Shown: positions 25,080 through 32,475 of the stretch, piece after piece
Numbering within the stretch: position 1 is the stretch's first letter
How the letters are laid out: every line of letters begins with the position of its first letter
Assembly (NCBI GenBank): GCA_910585455.1
Contig: CAJUEL010000023.1
Location: 6,744-70,743, forward strand
Source of the DNA: an uncultured Eisenbergiella sp.
GTDB taxonomy: Bacteria > Bacillota > Clostridia > Lachnospirales > Lachnospiraceae
Length of the DNA stretch: 64,000 bases
Direction of reading: 5' to 3'
Made by a program: the position numbers and the translations under genes
The notes under the pieces: model-generated
Told to the model about the DNA's origin: nothing
Seen by the model: the letters and a program-made list of their open reading frames with translations, nothing else
The model's database searches: none

Positions 25080-25107
25080 ATTATAATAGATGACGGTTTT
25101 AAGTCAA
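25080..25107 (-). promoter_or_regulatory. Promoter of the kdg operon
   Basis: TTGACT (25102-25107) and TATAAT (25080-25085) are 16 bases apart on the minus strand. GATGAC and GTCATC flank the -35 element (25089-25113), a plausible operator for the GntR regulator. Confidence 0.75.
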
Positions 25108-25237
25108 GTCATCTGATGCTTTTCTACTTTTTTTACATTTTCTGGTTTTTGTTTTTGGTGGTAATTAACAAACCGGCTCCATTATTATCATTTTTACGTA
25201 TTTTGCAGCTTGATAAACCAATCTTTTTATCTTTCCA

Positions 25238-25268
25238 GTCGCAAAAGACATCTGATGTCTTTTGCGAC
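25238..25268. promoter_or_regulatory. Perfect 15-bp inverted repeat, candidate operator or terminator
   Basis: GTCGCAAAAGACATC and GATGTCTTTTGCGAC are separated by one base. The centre, CATCTGATG, also occurs just upstream of the kdg promoter (TCATCTGATG at 25110-25119). It is compatible with a GntR-family binding site, although a terminator for gntR transcripts cannot be excluded. The rest of 25110-25360 is AT-rich and has no gene. Confidence 0.5.
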
Positions 25269-25360
25269 TATTTTGTGATATTTCCATCCTGGTCCTGTTG
25301 CAGAAGTTCCCGTGGATGCCGTCTTTCTTTACCGGAAATGAACACCGTCGCGCTTCCCAA

Positions 25361-25707
25361 TGTCATGAAGCTACCCGGCGGGCATAAGGGAATGGAGCCA
25401 GGGCCGGTGGCGGACGCAGGAGAGGGACAGCGGGGCAGGGAGGAACAGGCTGTTTTGGGTCGCTTTATCCGGAGCGGAGAAATTCCCAAAATGGTGGGAG
25501 ATTCCTGCCACAGGGCGCAATGCTGTCCGAACGAAGTGAGTTGATTGCGCCCTGCGGCGTTTAGGAATCTCCTGCCGTTTTGTGGAATTTCCCGCTCCGG
25601 ATATCGCGATCAAAAACAGCCTGTTCCTCCCTGCCCGCTGTCCCTCTCCTGCGTCCGCCACCGGTTCTGGCTCCATTCCCTTATGCCCGCCGGGTAACTT
25701 CATGACA
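25361..25707. repeat. Giant hairpin 3 (type A)
   Basis: TGTCATGAAG (25361-25370) pairs with CTTCATGACA (25698-25707) and the two arms match for about 105 bases nearly without change, then again around ATCCGGAGCGG-type and CAGGGCGCAAT segments. The apex carries CTGTCCGAACGAAGTGAG. Its outer end overlaps the last 8 bases of the gntR gene, including the stop codon, so it is the 3' end of that transcript. Confidence 0.92.
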
Positions 25708-26422
25708 CTGGGAAGCTTTCAGCCCGGCGTTCATCCATCATCCGCTTGATTTTTTCGCGGTTGTAGGTGAGGTGCATGGTCATTGCGGTTCTGGCTCCCA
25801 CAAAGTCTCCGTCCGCAATCGCATTTGCGATCATGCGGTGGGTGCGCACTGTCTCCTCAGTCAGCTTTTTATGGGTGACATTTACAAACATCATGACCGC
25901 CGTGTCTATGATCGGAATCAGCTGTTCCATGACCGTATTCCCGGTACATCTGGCAATACAGGTATGAAACTCAATGTCATCCGCAATATAGTCTTCTCCG
26001 CTTTTAATTTTTTCTTCCACACGATCACAAAATTTTTTCAGTCTGTGCACATCTTCAGCCGATGCATGGATCGCCGCCATTTCCGCGATCCCGGGCTCCA
26101 GCAAAAGCCGCACCTCCACCAGCTCCAGCGCCAAAGCCAGCTTGTCGGTCGCATTTCTGACCCCCAGCGGGTCATCCCTGCCTGCCGCGGTGCTGACCAC
26201 ATAGGTGCCGGAGCCCCGCCGGATCTCCAAAACTCCCTTGATCACAAGAGACTTAACCGCCTCCCGGACGGTACTTCTGCCCACGCCCAGCATTTCCCCA
26301 AGCTTAAATTCGTTTGGCAGCTTTTCTCCTACAGCAACCGGCTCTTTCTGAATATAGCGCAGCAGCTGTTCCTCCGCCCGCTCCGCCAGAAGCTTGTTTT
26401 TCACATTCGATAAATCTTCCAT
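25700..26422 (-). CDS. GntR-family (FadR subfamily) regulator of the kdg operon
   Basis: 240 residues: an N-terminal winged helix (LPNEFKLGEMLGVGRSTVREAVKSL then IRRGSGTYV) and a C-terminal FCD domain with metal-site residues in DDIEFHTCIARCTGN and RTHRMIANAI. It probably represses the downstream operon and releases DNA on binding a sugar acid or KDG. The start at 26422 (MEDLSNVKNK) is preceded by a modest site; a longer frame upstream lacks homology. It is located directly upstream of the operon on the same strand, with two giant hairpins between. Confidence 0.88.
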   Translation of the reverse strand: MEDLSNVKNKLLAERAEEQLLRYIQKEPVAVGEKLPNEFKLGEMLGVGRSTVREAVKSLVIKGVLEIRRGSGTYVVSTAAGRDDPLGVRNATDKLALALELVEVRLLLEPGIAEMAAIHASAEDVHRLKKFCDRVEEKIKSGEDYIADDIEFHTCIARCTGNTVMEQLIPIIDTAVMMFVNVTHKKLTEETVRTHRMIANAIADGDFVGARTAMTMHLTYNREKIKRMMDERRAESFPVS

Positions 26423-26552
26423 TCCGCTTCCCTGTCCTTTTCGTCCTGCATGCAAAATTGGTTCCGTTACTTTATACCTGTATCTTATCAAAGTCCGAAT
26501 GTAACCGCAAGGGTAGCGGCGCGCTTACTTTTCGCAGGAAGGAAGGTTACTG

Positions 26553-26686
26553 GTAACAGTTCAGACAGGTCTGCGCGTTCACCGCGCAGACCGTGAGAAA
26601 ATGTGCCGGTAGCAGGCATCTGCCCCATCGCGCAGCGATTATAATGGGCGGATGCAGCAACAGTTCAGACGTGTCCAAACTATTAC
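26553..26686. mobile_element. 134-bp MITE-like element, copy B
   Basis: It begins GTAACAGTTCAGACAGGTCT and ends CCAAACTATTAC, with the same length and the same two internal hairpins as the copy at 457-590. It is flanked by an exact 8-bp duplication, ggttactg, at 26545-26552 and 26687-26694. No coding capacity. Confidence 0.9.
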
Positions 26687-26715
26687 GGTTACTGGAAAAA
26701 TTTATATTTCCTTCA

Positions 26716-26744
26716 TTGCAGTCCTTTCCGGCCTGTGCTAAGAT
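26716..26744 (+). promoter_or_regulatory. Promoter of yccF with about 100-base leader
   Basis: TTGCAG (26716-26721) and TAAGAT (26739-26744) with a 17-base spacer. The leader contains ATCCGG/CCGGAT and GCGGT/ACCGC hairpins. No known riboswitch was recognised. Confidence 0.5.
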
Positions 26745-26841
26745 GGGAACAGGCTCGAAAATCCGGACTGTTGCCGGATACGAACTGAGACTTAAAACGG
26801 TTTCTACGCGGTTGGCATTGTTACCGCCAGGGAGGAAAAAT

Positions 26842-27201
26842 ATGGGATGTCTTGGAAATATGTTATGGTTCATTTTCGGCGGTTTTCTCAGCGGTTTCAG
26901 CTGGTGTCTCGCCGGACTGCTCTGGTGTGTCACCATTGTCGGCATACCAATTGGAGTACAGTGTTTTAAGTTCGCTGCCTTAAGCTTCTTTCCCTTCGGG
27001 AAAGAGGTTCGCTACGGCGGCGGAGCGGTTTCTCTGCTCTTAAATATCCTGTGGCTCATATTCTCCGGGCTGCCACTGGCGCTGGAATCCGCCATCATGG
27101 GCTGTCTTTTATGCGTCACCATTGTGGGAATTCCCTTCGGCCTGCAGCATTTCAAGCTGGCCAAGCTGGCTTTGATGCCGTTTGGCGCGGAAGTGTACTG
27201 A
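26842..27201 (+). CDS. YccF-domain membrane protein
   Basis: 119 residues made of two copies of the YccF motif, each a hydrophobic helix followed by CVTIVGIPxGxQxFKxAxLxxxPFG (split here across residues 29-52 and 91-115). GGGAGGAAAAAT precedes the ATG. YccF proteins are small inner-membrane proteins of unknown function. It is monocistronic in this window. Confidence 0.88.
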   Translation: MGCLGNMLWFIFGGFLSGFSWCLAGLLWCVTIVGIPIGVQCFKFAALSFFPFGKEVRYGGGAVSLLLNILWLIFSGLPLALESAIMGCLLCVTIVGIPFGLQHFKLAKLALMPFGAEVY

Positions 27202-27296
27202 ATCCCCCACTTTGAAAATAATCAAAAAGGCTAAACGATAGTTACCGTGCCGGCAAATGTCTTTGATTGGCATATAAAAAATCTCCCTTTTCGGAA

Positions 27297-27324
27297 TTGT
27301 GTACCTGTTAAAACAGCTTATAAT
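27297..27324 (+). promoter_or_regulatory. Promoter with operator-like spacer, copy 2
   Basis: TTGTGT (27297-27302) and TATAAT (27319-27324) with a 16-base spacer containing CTGTTAAAACAG, an inverted repeat. It is closely similar to the sequence at 14843-14871. Confidence 0.6.
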
Positions 27325-27464
27325 TGCACTGGCAAATCGAAAATTATGGAAGACGTATACGTTTGGAGGACGATTTTTGTTCGGTGAAATATGTTTTCCT
27401 TTGAGCTGACTTCTCATAAGAATGAAAACAGAAATCAAATTTTGTAAATCTGGAAGCGAAATAT

Positions 27465-28020
27465 ATGAGTATTATTAAGTCCCATAAGGGCAGGCTACAA
27501 TATCATTGGCAGCTGACGAATAATAAGTATGAGGAACGCACTGAACGCCGGATTGCCGGCATTGATGACATTCTGAAGGGAGAAAGCAAAATGGATTTTA
27601 CCGTTTTCAGCAAGGCAGAGATGGCGGAAATGTTCCAGACTATGTTTGCGCATATGCCGGAGCATATGAAAAATGTCGCAATCAAAAAATTTGACGGCGT
27701 TGAACGATGGAAATCGCATTATATGCAAGCCGTAGCTTCCGAAAAGATGCAGAAGGGCTATGCGAAGGCAGTCGAATGGTATGGCATCAAGGAGAAATTT
27801 CTGTCCGCCGCCGAAAATCCAATCAGCAAAGAGGTTACAGAAAGCTATCACAAACGAATGGAAGCGATTTTGAAAAAGCTGATCGCAAAACAGGATTGCG
27901 CCATGAATTCCTTCGAAGTCAAAGAAGTTGTCGGGGAATATGGCTCTGTTCTGAAACAGCTCACGCAGAGTAAAGAAGAAAAAGGACTCATGCTGGCACA
28001 GGCACAGCATGACCGCGACA
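27465..28020 (+). pseudogene. MerR-family regulator lacking its DNA-binding domain
   Basis: The conserved part starts near 27576 (ILKGESKMDFTVFSKAEM) and runs through ERWKSHYMQAVASEKMQKGY and EWYGIKEKF to about 28015, resembling the TipAS-like effector domain at the C-terminus of MerR regulators. The expected helix-turn-helix and coiled-coil are missing, and the reading frame continues past the natural end through the terminator into the antisense of the next gene. Both ends thus look damaged. A promoter lies about 140 bases upstream. Confidence 0.6.
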
Positions 28021-28031
28021 GCTCCATGGAC

Positions 28032-28065
28032 CCTGCAGGTTTCCAAAAAACCTGCAGGATTTTTC
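28032..28065 (+). terminator. Terminator of the MerR remnant
   Basis: CCTGCAGGTTT pairs with AACCTGCAGG and is followed by ATTTTTC on the plus strand. Confidence 0.85.
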
Positions 28066-28072
28066 AAAATTT

Positions 28073-29122
28073 TCAGGGTTCCATGGACACTCCAATTCCT
28101 TCCCCGTCAAACGCCGGGATAAAGCTCTCCTGCGCAGTATCCCCTTCCTGCAAAAATCCGTTTTCCACCCCCAGATCAATTGCATAATCCGCCAGCGCAT
28201 CATACTCCTCTGGAGTCACCCGCCTGTCCAGCTCAAACCGCTCCTGCCTCGCCTCTCTGCCCTCCAGCCATTTCCCGATGCCGGGCATGGGCGTGTACTG
28301 ATTCATGATGCTGATGTAAATGCGGTCGCCCCAGGTTTCATACAGCCAGGAAAGCGCCCGTTTCCCATCGGCCAGCTGCCCCGGCAGGACGAGATAGCGC
28401 ACGATCACGCCGCGCTGCATCAGAAAATCGGAATCCGTAAAATCCTCCCGTCCCTGCTCGCCCTCTTCCTGGCTTACAGCATCATTCATCTGCCGTGCAT
28501 TGATCCGCTTCCCGTCAGGCGACCGAAAAACCGGCTCCCCCACCTGCCGCACCATCTCTTCGATCGCCGCTTGGGCGACCGCAAAATAGTCCGGCGCATT
28601 GGACAGCTGTCCCGACAATGTAGGGGAAATATATTTCAAATCCGGCAGATAAATATCGACCAGCCCCTCCAGCAGCCGCAGCGTGCTGGCCTTTTCATAG
28701 GAAGATGTGTTATAGACCACCGGAATCCGCAGGCCGTTCTCCTTCGCCCGCCGCAACGCCTCTGCGATCTGCGGCACGAAATGCGTGGGCGTCACCAGAT
28801 TAATATTATTCGCGCCCTTTCCCTGCAGCATCAAAAAAATATCAGCAAGCCGCTCCTCCGATATCTCCCACCCTGCCCTGCCGGCGGCGATATCATAATT
28901 CTGACAAAATACGCAGCGCAGCGGACACCCGGAAAAAAAGACAGCACCGGAGCCCGTCCTTCCCGAAATGCAGGGCTCCTCCCAGGCATGCAGCGCCGCC
29001 CGGGCCGCTCTGACCTGTGCGGTCTGCCCGCAATAGCCAACCTGCCCGGCAACGCGGTTTACATGGCAGCTGCGCGGACAAAGCGTACAATCCTCCAACA
29101 ATTTCTTCGTTTCTTCTGTCAT
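28073..29122 (-). CDS. PflX-like radical SAM protein
   Basis: 349 residues. The radical SAM motif is CPLRCVFCQNYDI, preceded by a Cys pair region CTLCPRSC near residue 12 and GYCGQ, and by EPCISGRTGSGAVFFSGC. This arrangement matches the COG1313 (PflX) group of pyruvate formate-lyase activating enzyme relatives, which bind a 4Fe-4S cluster and cleave S-adenosylmethionine; the target is not established. GGAGG precedes the ATG. It is downstream of the SRP RNA gene on the same strand but separated by a terminator. Confidence 0.85.
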   Translation of the reverse strand: MTEETKKLLEDCTLCPRSCHVNRVAGQVGYCGQTAQVRAARAALHAWEEPCISGRTGSGAVFFSGCPLRCVFCQNYDIAAGRAGWEISEERLADIFLMLQGKGANNINLVTPTHFVPQIAEALRRAKENGLRIPVVYNTSSYEKASTLRLLEGLVDIYLPDLKYISPTLSGQLSNAPDYFAVAQAAIEEMVRQVGEPVFRSPDGKRINARQMNDAVSQEEGEQGREDFTDSDFLMQRGVIVRYLVLPGQLADGKRALSWLYETWGDRIYISIMNQYTPMPGIGKWLEGREARQERFELDRRVTPEEYDALADYAIDLGVENGFLQEGDTAQESFIPAFDGEGIGVSMEP

Positions 29123-29256
29123 ATCGGCCTCCGCATGCTTCCTGACATCAATTCTTACAGATCGCTAATCAAAAGGCGGAAAGTGCCCCGGCAAAGCCAA
29201 AGCCGACGGCAAGCGAAGCATCCCCCCCCGCCTCCTGATCAGCGCATTTTCATACA

Positions 29257-29286
29257 ACAAAAACGGGCAGTCAGACTGCCCCGTTT
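29257..29286 (-). terminator. Terminator of the SRP RNA gene
   Basis: On the minus strand, ACGGGGCAG with a short loop and CTGCCCGT is followed by TTTTTG, about 20 bases after the RNA's 3' end. Confidence 0.85.
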
Positions 29287-29302
29287 CCTCATCACATTTT
29301 AA

Positions 29303-29569
29303 AACCGTGCGGCATGCGTCGAACCGCTTTCTACATCCGTTACCTTTACAGTTAACTCCGCCAGGCACCCTCGCGGCACACGGAAAATTCTGCTTAGTGC
29401 TGCTTTGTTCCCAACCTGACACGGTTCACAGACATCCGTTGCGCAAGACCCAAACTTCAACGCCACTTATAAAGGGCTGCGATATAGAAAGAAAGCCCTC
29501 GACATGCCATCACCCCTGCTATAGCGGATTGCAGGTACAGAGGTCCGCTGCTCCCCCGGCTGCACGGTA
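29303..29569 (-). ncRNA. ffs: Signal recognition particle RNA, Bacillus-type (long form)
   Basis: The minus strand carries GTGTCAGGTTGGGAACAAAG followed by CAGCACTAAG, the universal SRP domain IV hairpin that binds Ffh. It also has the Alu-domain sequences CCTCTGTACCTGCAATCCGC near the 5' end and GTGCCTGGC with AGTTAACTG near the 3' end, as in the B. subtilis scRNA. The 5' CCGTGCAGCC and 3' terminus GCATGCCGCACGG pair to close the molecule. The length of about 267 bases is normal for the Alu-containing Gram-positive form. Confidence 0.95.
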
Positions 29570-29575
29570 TTTTTA

Positions 29576-29604
29576 AGTATACCTGCATTTTTCATATTTG
29601 TCAA
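29576..29604 (-). promoter_or_regulatory. Consensus promoter of the SRP RNA
   Basis: TTGACA (29599-29604) and TATACT (29576-29581), 17-base spacer, about 7 bases before the RNA 5' end. Confidence 0.9.
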
Positions 29605-29609
29605 TTCTG

Positions 29610-29673
29610 CCCTTCACACTTTTTTCGCAAATTCATCGCAGATTCCTCACAAAATCACTACAAATTCATCACA
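29610..29673 (+). promoter_or_regulatory. Six-box 11-bp operator array upstream of htrA
   Basis: Boxes related to TTCATCACA begin at 29610, 29621, 29632, 29643, 29654 and 29665, exactly 11 bases apart (for example TTCATCGCA, TTCCTCACA, TTCATCACA). The -10 element TATACT of htrA is at 29683-29688 and has no good -35, so activation by a tandem-binding OmpR-type regulator is likely. The array also lies immediately upstream of the divergent SRP RNA promoter. Confidence 0.75.
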
Positions 29674-29713
29674 CTTCTTTTCTATACTCTGATCATAGCA
29701 ACGAGGAAACAAC

Positions 29714-29743
29714 GTAACAGCGCAGACCAGTCCAAACTGTTAC
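29714..29743. repeat. 30-bp miniature of the GTAACAG element
   Basis: GTAACAGCGCAGACCAGTCC followed by AAACTGTTAC. The flanks gaaacaac (29706-29713) and gaaacaag (29744-29751) agree at 7 of 8 bases, so it looks like an insertion of paired element ends into the htrA leader. Confidence 0.7.
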
Positions 29744-29784
29744 GAAACAAGAGCAAACAAAACAATAGTAAAGGAGAGACAGCC

Positions 29785-31218
29785 ATGTCAGAATATAACA
29801 ACAATTTTGAAAACAAAGACCAGATGTATCAATACGATTCCCATAACAATGAAACCGTTCCCGCTCCTGTCCGGGAGCCGAAAAAGCGCCACACCGGCAA
29901 AACGGGACGCACCGTGAAAAAAATCGGCGCGATTACCTTAAGCGCCGTCCTCTTCGGCGGTGTTGCCGCCGGAACCTTCCAGGCGGTGAACCATATCACC
30001 GGCTATACCCCTTATGCCACGCCCATAGCGGGCGCGAATCCGGACGGAACATTGCCTACAGAGATACAGGAATCTCAAAGTCTGCTGCAGACCACCGCAA
30101 TCCCTGCGCTGCAGACTGCAAAGGGCAGCCTGGACGTTTCAGACATCGCCGAATCCGTGATGCCCTCCATCGTTTCCATCACGAACAAATCCGTCCAGGA
30201 AATCCAGAACTATTTCAGCATGTTCGGCTATCGGGGGCAGTCCCAGTTCATGGAAACGGAGAGCGCAGGCTCCGGCTTTATCATCGGAAAAAATGCGGAT
30301 GAGCTGCTGATCGTCACCAACTGCCATGTGGTGGAAAATGCGAATACCCTTTCCGTATGCTTTATTGATAATCAGGCCTATGAAGCCAATATCAAGGGAA
30401 CCGATTCCGCCAATGACCTGGCTGTCATCGCCATTCCTTTGGATACCATTTCAGCGGATACGATGGCGCAGATCAAGGTCGCCTCCATCGGAGATTCCGA
30501 TTCCTTAAAGGTCGGTGAACAGGTAGTCGCAATCGGCAACGCCCTCGGTTACGGTCAGTCTGTGACCACCGGCATCGTGAGCGCCATGAACCGCTCCATC
30601 GAAAGCAAAAACAGCGTGGTCAATACCTCCACCGGTGAGGAAGAGGTTCCCACCTATATTCAGACTGATGCCGCCATCAACCCCGGCAACAGCGGCGGCG
30701 CTTTAGTCAACATGAACGGTGAGGTGGTGGGCATCAACTCCGCTAAAATGTCCAGCACGGAGGTGGAGGGCATGGGCTACGCGATCCCGGTTTCCAGAGT
30801 TTCCGACATCATCGAAACGCTGATGAACGAAACCACCCGCACGAAGGTTGCGGAAAGTCAGAGAGCCAACATCGGCATTTCCGGCATCACCGTTGATGCC
30901 ACCGTCAACCAGACCTATGGCATCCCCACCGGCGTCTATATCGCGGACGTGACAGCGGGCAGCGCTGCGGAAGCGGCCGGCATTATCAAGGGCGAGGTCA
31001 TCACAGCCTTTGACGGCAAAGCGGTCACCGGCATCGAAGAGTTAAAGGATCTCCTCCAGTATTATGCCGCCGGTGAAACCGTGGAAGTGACCTTAAAGGT
31101 TCCCGGTGCAGGAGAATACAGCGAAAAAACCGTGTCCCTGACCCTCGGGCATGCCGCTTCTGCCGAAAGCGAAGAAACGGAATCCTCCGAAGCGCCTGAT
31201 TTCGGCATTCATTGGTAA
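29785..31218 (+). CDS. HtrA/DegP-like membrane-anchored serine protease
   Basis: 477 residues: a basic cytoplasmic N-terminus, one membrane helix (about 45-66), a trypsin-like domain with the triad His181 (TNCHVV), Asp211 (SANDLAVI) and Ser303 (GNSGGALV), and one PDZ domain (about 360-450). It degrades or refolds damaged proteins at the outer face of the membrane. GGAGAGACAGCC precedes the ATG. The promoter carries a six-box 11-bp operator array shared with the NEW3-ABC operon, suggesting induction by envelope stress. Confidence 0.92.
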   Translation: MSEYNNNFENKDQMYQYDSHNNETVPAPVREPKKRHTGKTGRTVKKIGAITLSAVLFGGVAAGTFQAVNHITGYTPYATPIAGANPDGTLPTEIQESQSLLQTTAIPALQTAKGSLDVSDIAESVMPSIVSITNKSVQEIQNYFSMFGYRGQSQFMETESAGSGFIIGKNADELLIVTNCHVVENANTLSVCFIDNQAYEANIKGTDSANDLAVIAIPLDTISADTMAQIKVASIGDSDSLKVGEQVVAIGNALGYGQSVTTGIVSAMNRSIESKNSVVNTSTGEEEVPTYIQTDAAINPGNSGGALVNMNGEVVGINSAKMSSTEVEGMGYAIPVSRVSDIIETLMNETTRTKVAESQRANIGISGITVDATVNQTYGIPTGVYIADVTAGSAAEAAGIIKGEVITAFDGKAVTGIEELKDLLQYYAAGETVEVTLKVPGAGEYSEKTVSLTLGHAASAESEETESSEAPDFGIHW

Positions 31219-31225
31219 AAACCGA

Positions 31226-31254
31226 TTGACATTTTCCCCCTGCCATCTGATAAT
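31226..31254 (+). promoter_or_regulatory. Promoter of the gene at 31416
   Basis: TTGACA (31226-31231) with GATAAT (31249-31254), 17-base spacer, directly after the htrA stop codon. Confidence 0.6.
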
Positions 31255-31259
31255 AGAAG

Positions 31260-31415
31260 GGCAGGGGGAGACACCCATCAAAAAAAACGCAGCAACACTG
31301 GCAAGGGGAAAGGCACCCATTACAAAAAACATATTGCCGCATCAGGCAGAGGGGAAGACACCCATTACAAAAAACGCAGCGCCGTAATATGAAGCTGACG
31401 AAAGGGGAAATACCC
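31260..31415 (+). repeat. Tandem repeat of a ribosome-binding/start region
   Basis: Three units begin at about 31260, 31301 and 31345 and a fourth at 31397 contains the true start. Each has GGGGA(A/G)A, then CACCCAT and CAAAAAACGC-like sequence; the fourth reads GGGGAAATACCCATGGGCAA. In the first three the ATG is replaced by ATC, ATT and ATT. Spacing varies from 41 to 52 bases. Read in the gene's own frame they encode echoes of its N-terminus (GKTPITKN against GEIPMGKN). Confidence 0.7.
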
Positions 31416-31973
31416 ATGGGCAAAAATATCACTGTGTTGGATGCACAGGGAAACCGCTATGAAGCGACCTGGCCTAGACGCGCGAAGGGTCTGGTAAGGA
31501 AAGGGTTTGCACGCTTTATAGATGAGACAACGATTTGCCTCACGGCCCGACCGCAATATATGGAGGAAAACCAAATGAATATGGAGGACATTATCAACAG
31601 CACGGGGAACACGGCAGAAACGACTGCAGAGGCGACTGCGGATACACAGACAAACGTACAGTACCTCATGCAGAAAATTGACCAGATTCTGGCAGATACC
31701 CAGTATTTTAAGGATGCCATCGCACAGTTTGGCGCGGAAGGCAACAGTGCGGATGCCGGATTGGTCGCTATGGTGGAAGCCAGGGAGAAGACCAATCAGG
31801 AAATAATCGCGCTCTTGAATAAAATGCTGGATTTCGTTTTAGAGCCGCCGGTCATTTCTTCCAAAGAAAAAATGAAAATCATATTTGATTTCATGACTAC
31901 CAAAAATCTGGATGACGATGATAATGCTGCCGACATCGTCAGGCAGGTCATCCAAAAGATAACCTGTCTGTAA
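31416..31973 (+). CDS. Protein of unknown function with N-terminal KGLVRKGFARFIDE motif
   Basis: 185 residues. Residues 1-50 (ITVLDAQGNRYEATWPRRAK, then GLVRKGFARFIDETTICL) form a small domain that recurs in Lachnospiraceae proteins but has no function I know of. A Thr/Ala-rich linker and a helical C-terminus follow, with a likely coiled-coil around YLMQKIDQILADTQYFKDAI. AAAGGGGA lies 7 bases before the ATG at 31416; an ATG at 31389 is possible. The 5' leader holds tandem copies of the start region. A strong terminator follows at 32054. Confidence 0.65.
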   Translation: MGKNITVLDAQGNRYEATWPRRAKGLVRKGFARFIDETTICLTARPQYMEENQMNMEDIINSTGNTAETTAEATADTQTNVQYLMQKIDQILADTQYFKDAIAQFGAEGNSADAGLVAMVEAREKTNQEIIALLNKMLDFVLEPPVISSKEKMKIIFDFMTTKNLDDDDNAADIVRQVIQKITCL

Positions 31974-32053
31974 CAGACAGCGGCGGATTGCTTTCCGTCT
32001 GAATAATGTCTCACAAAGGCTGCAGTACCGTTTTTCCCGGACTGCAGCAAAAC

Positions 32054-32083
32054 AAAAAAGGTTTCCATCCGGAAACCTTTTTT
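32054..32083. terminator. Bidirectional terminator
   Basis: AAAAAAGGTTTCC pairs perfectly with GGAAACCTTTTTT around ATCC, between the convergent genes ending at 31973 and 32116. Confidence 0.95.
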
Positions 32084-32115
32084 CGTTCTCTCTATCCGTT
32101 TCAGGCGCCTGCCGC

Positions 32116-32349
32116 TTATGCATCCAGATCCTGTGCCTTGATATATTCCATTACGTCGCCGACTGTGGCAAATTTCTCCAGATCCTCGGAAGGAATCTCG
32201 ATTCCGTACTCTTCTTCAAAAGCCATGACAAGTTCGAACAGATCCAATGAGTCCGCCTGCAAATCATCCTTAAAGGACGTATCCTCTGTGATCTCAATAT
32301 CCTCCAGGCTCAGCTGTTCCCGGATAATATCCGCAATTTTCTCTAACAT
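32116..32349 (-). CDS. acpP: Acyl carrier protein
   Basis: 77 residues, acidic, with the phosphopantetheine attachment motif ADSLDLFELVMAFEEEYGI (Ser36). It carries acyl chains in type II fatty-acid synthesis. AAAGGAGATG lies upstream of the ATG. It has its own consensus promoter and lies just after an SDR reductase gene on the same strand. The DSLDLFEL motif differs slightly from the usual DSLDxVEL, so a paralogue dedicated to another pathway is possible. Confidence 0.9.
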   Translation of the reverse strand: MLEKIADIIREQLSLEDIEITEDTSFKDDLQADSLDLFELVMAFEEEYGIEIPSEDLEKFATVGDVMEYIKAQDLDA

Positions 32350-32405
32350 ACTTTGATTTCATCTCCTTTATTTCAAAATTCTGTCTGGAATCATTTGACA
32401 AAAAA

Positions 32406-32434
32406 AGTATATTATCTGTCATATCGGTTGTCAA
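32406..32434 (-). promoter_or_regulatory. Promoter of acpP
   Basis: TTGACA (32429-32434) and TATACT (32406-32411) separated by 17 bases on the minus strand. Confidence 0.8.
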
Positions 32435-32475
32435 CCATTTTACAGTATTTTTTAAAATTACTATAGCGGATGCGG

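Noticed and set aside
26745..26841. Purine, fluoride or TPP riboswitch before yccF
   Set aside because: Only short fragments (TTTCTAC, CTGAG) match; conserved cores and pairing of those riboswitches are missing.
28021..28187. Continuation of the MerR-type frame to 28187
   Set aside because: It runs through a strong terminator and the antisense of the PflX gene; similarity ends near 28015.
31151..31387. A 78-codon plus-strand frame with repeated GKTPITKN-like peptides
   Set aside because: It starts inside htrA in another frame with no ribosome-binding site and reflects the tandem repeat.
31260..31415. CRISPR array
   Set aside because: The units are unequal in spacing (41-52 bases), there are no unique spacers of equal length, and the units clearly copy the adjacent gene's start region. 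No cas genes are present.
31025..31432. A Cys-rich minus-strand peptide frame over the tandem repeat
   Set aside because: The repeated Cys pattern is only the reverse reading of the repeat, with no start signal.
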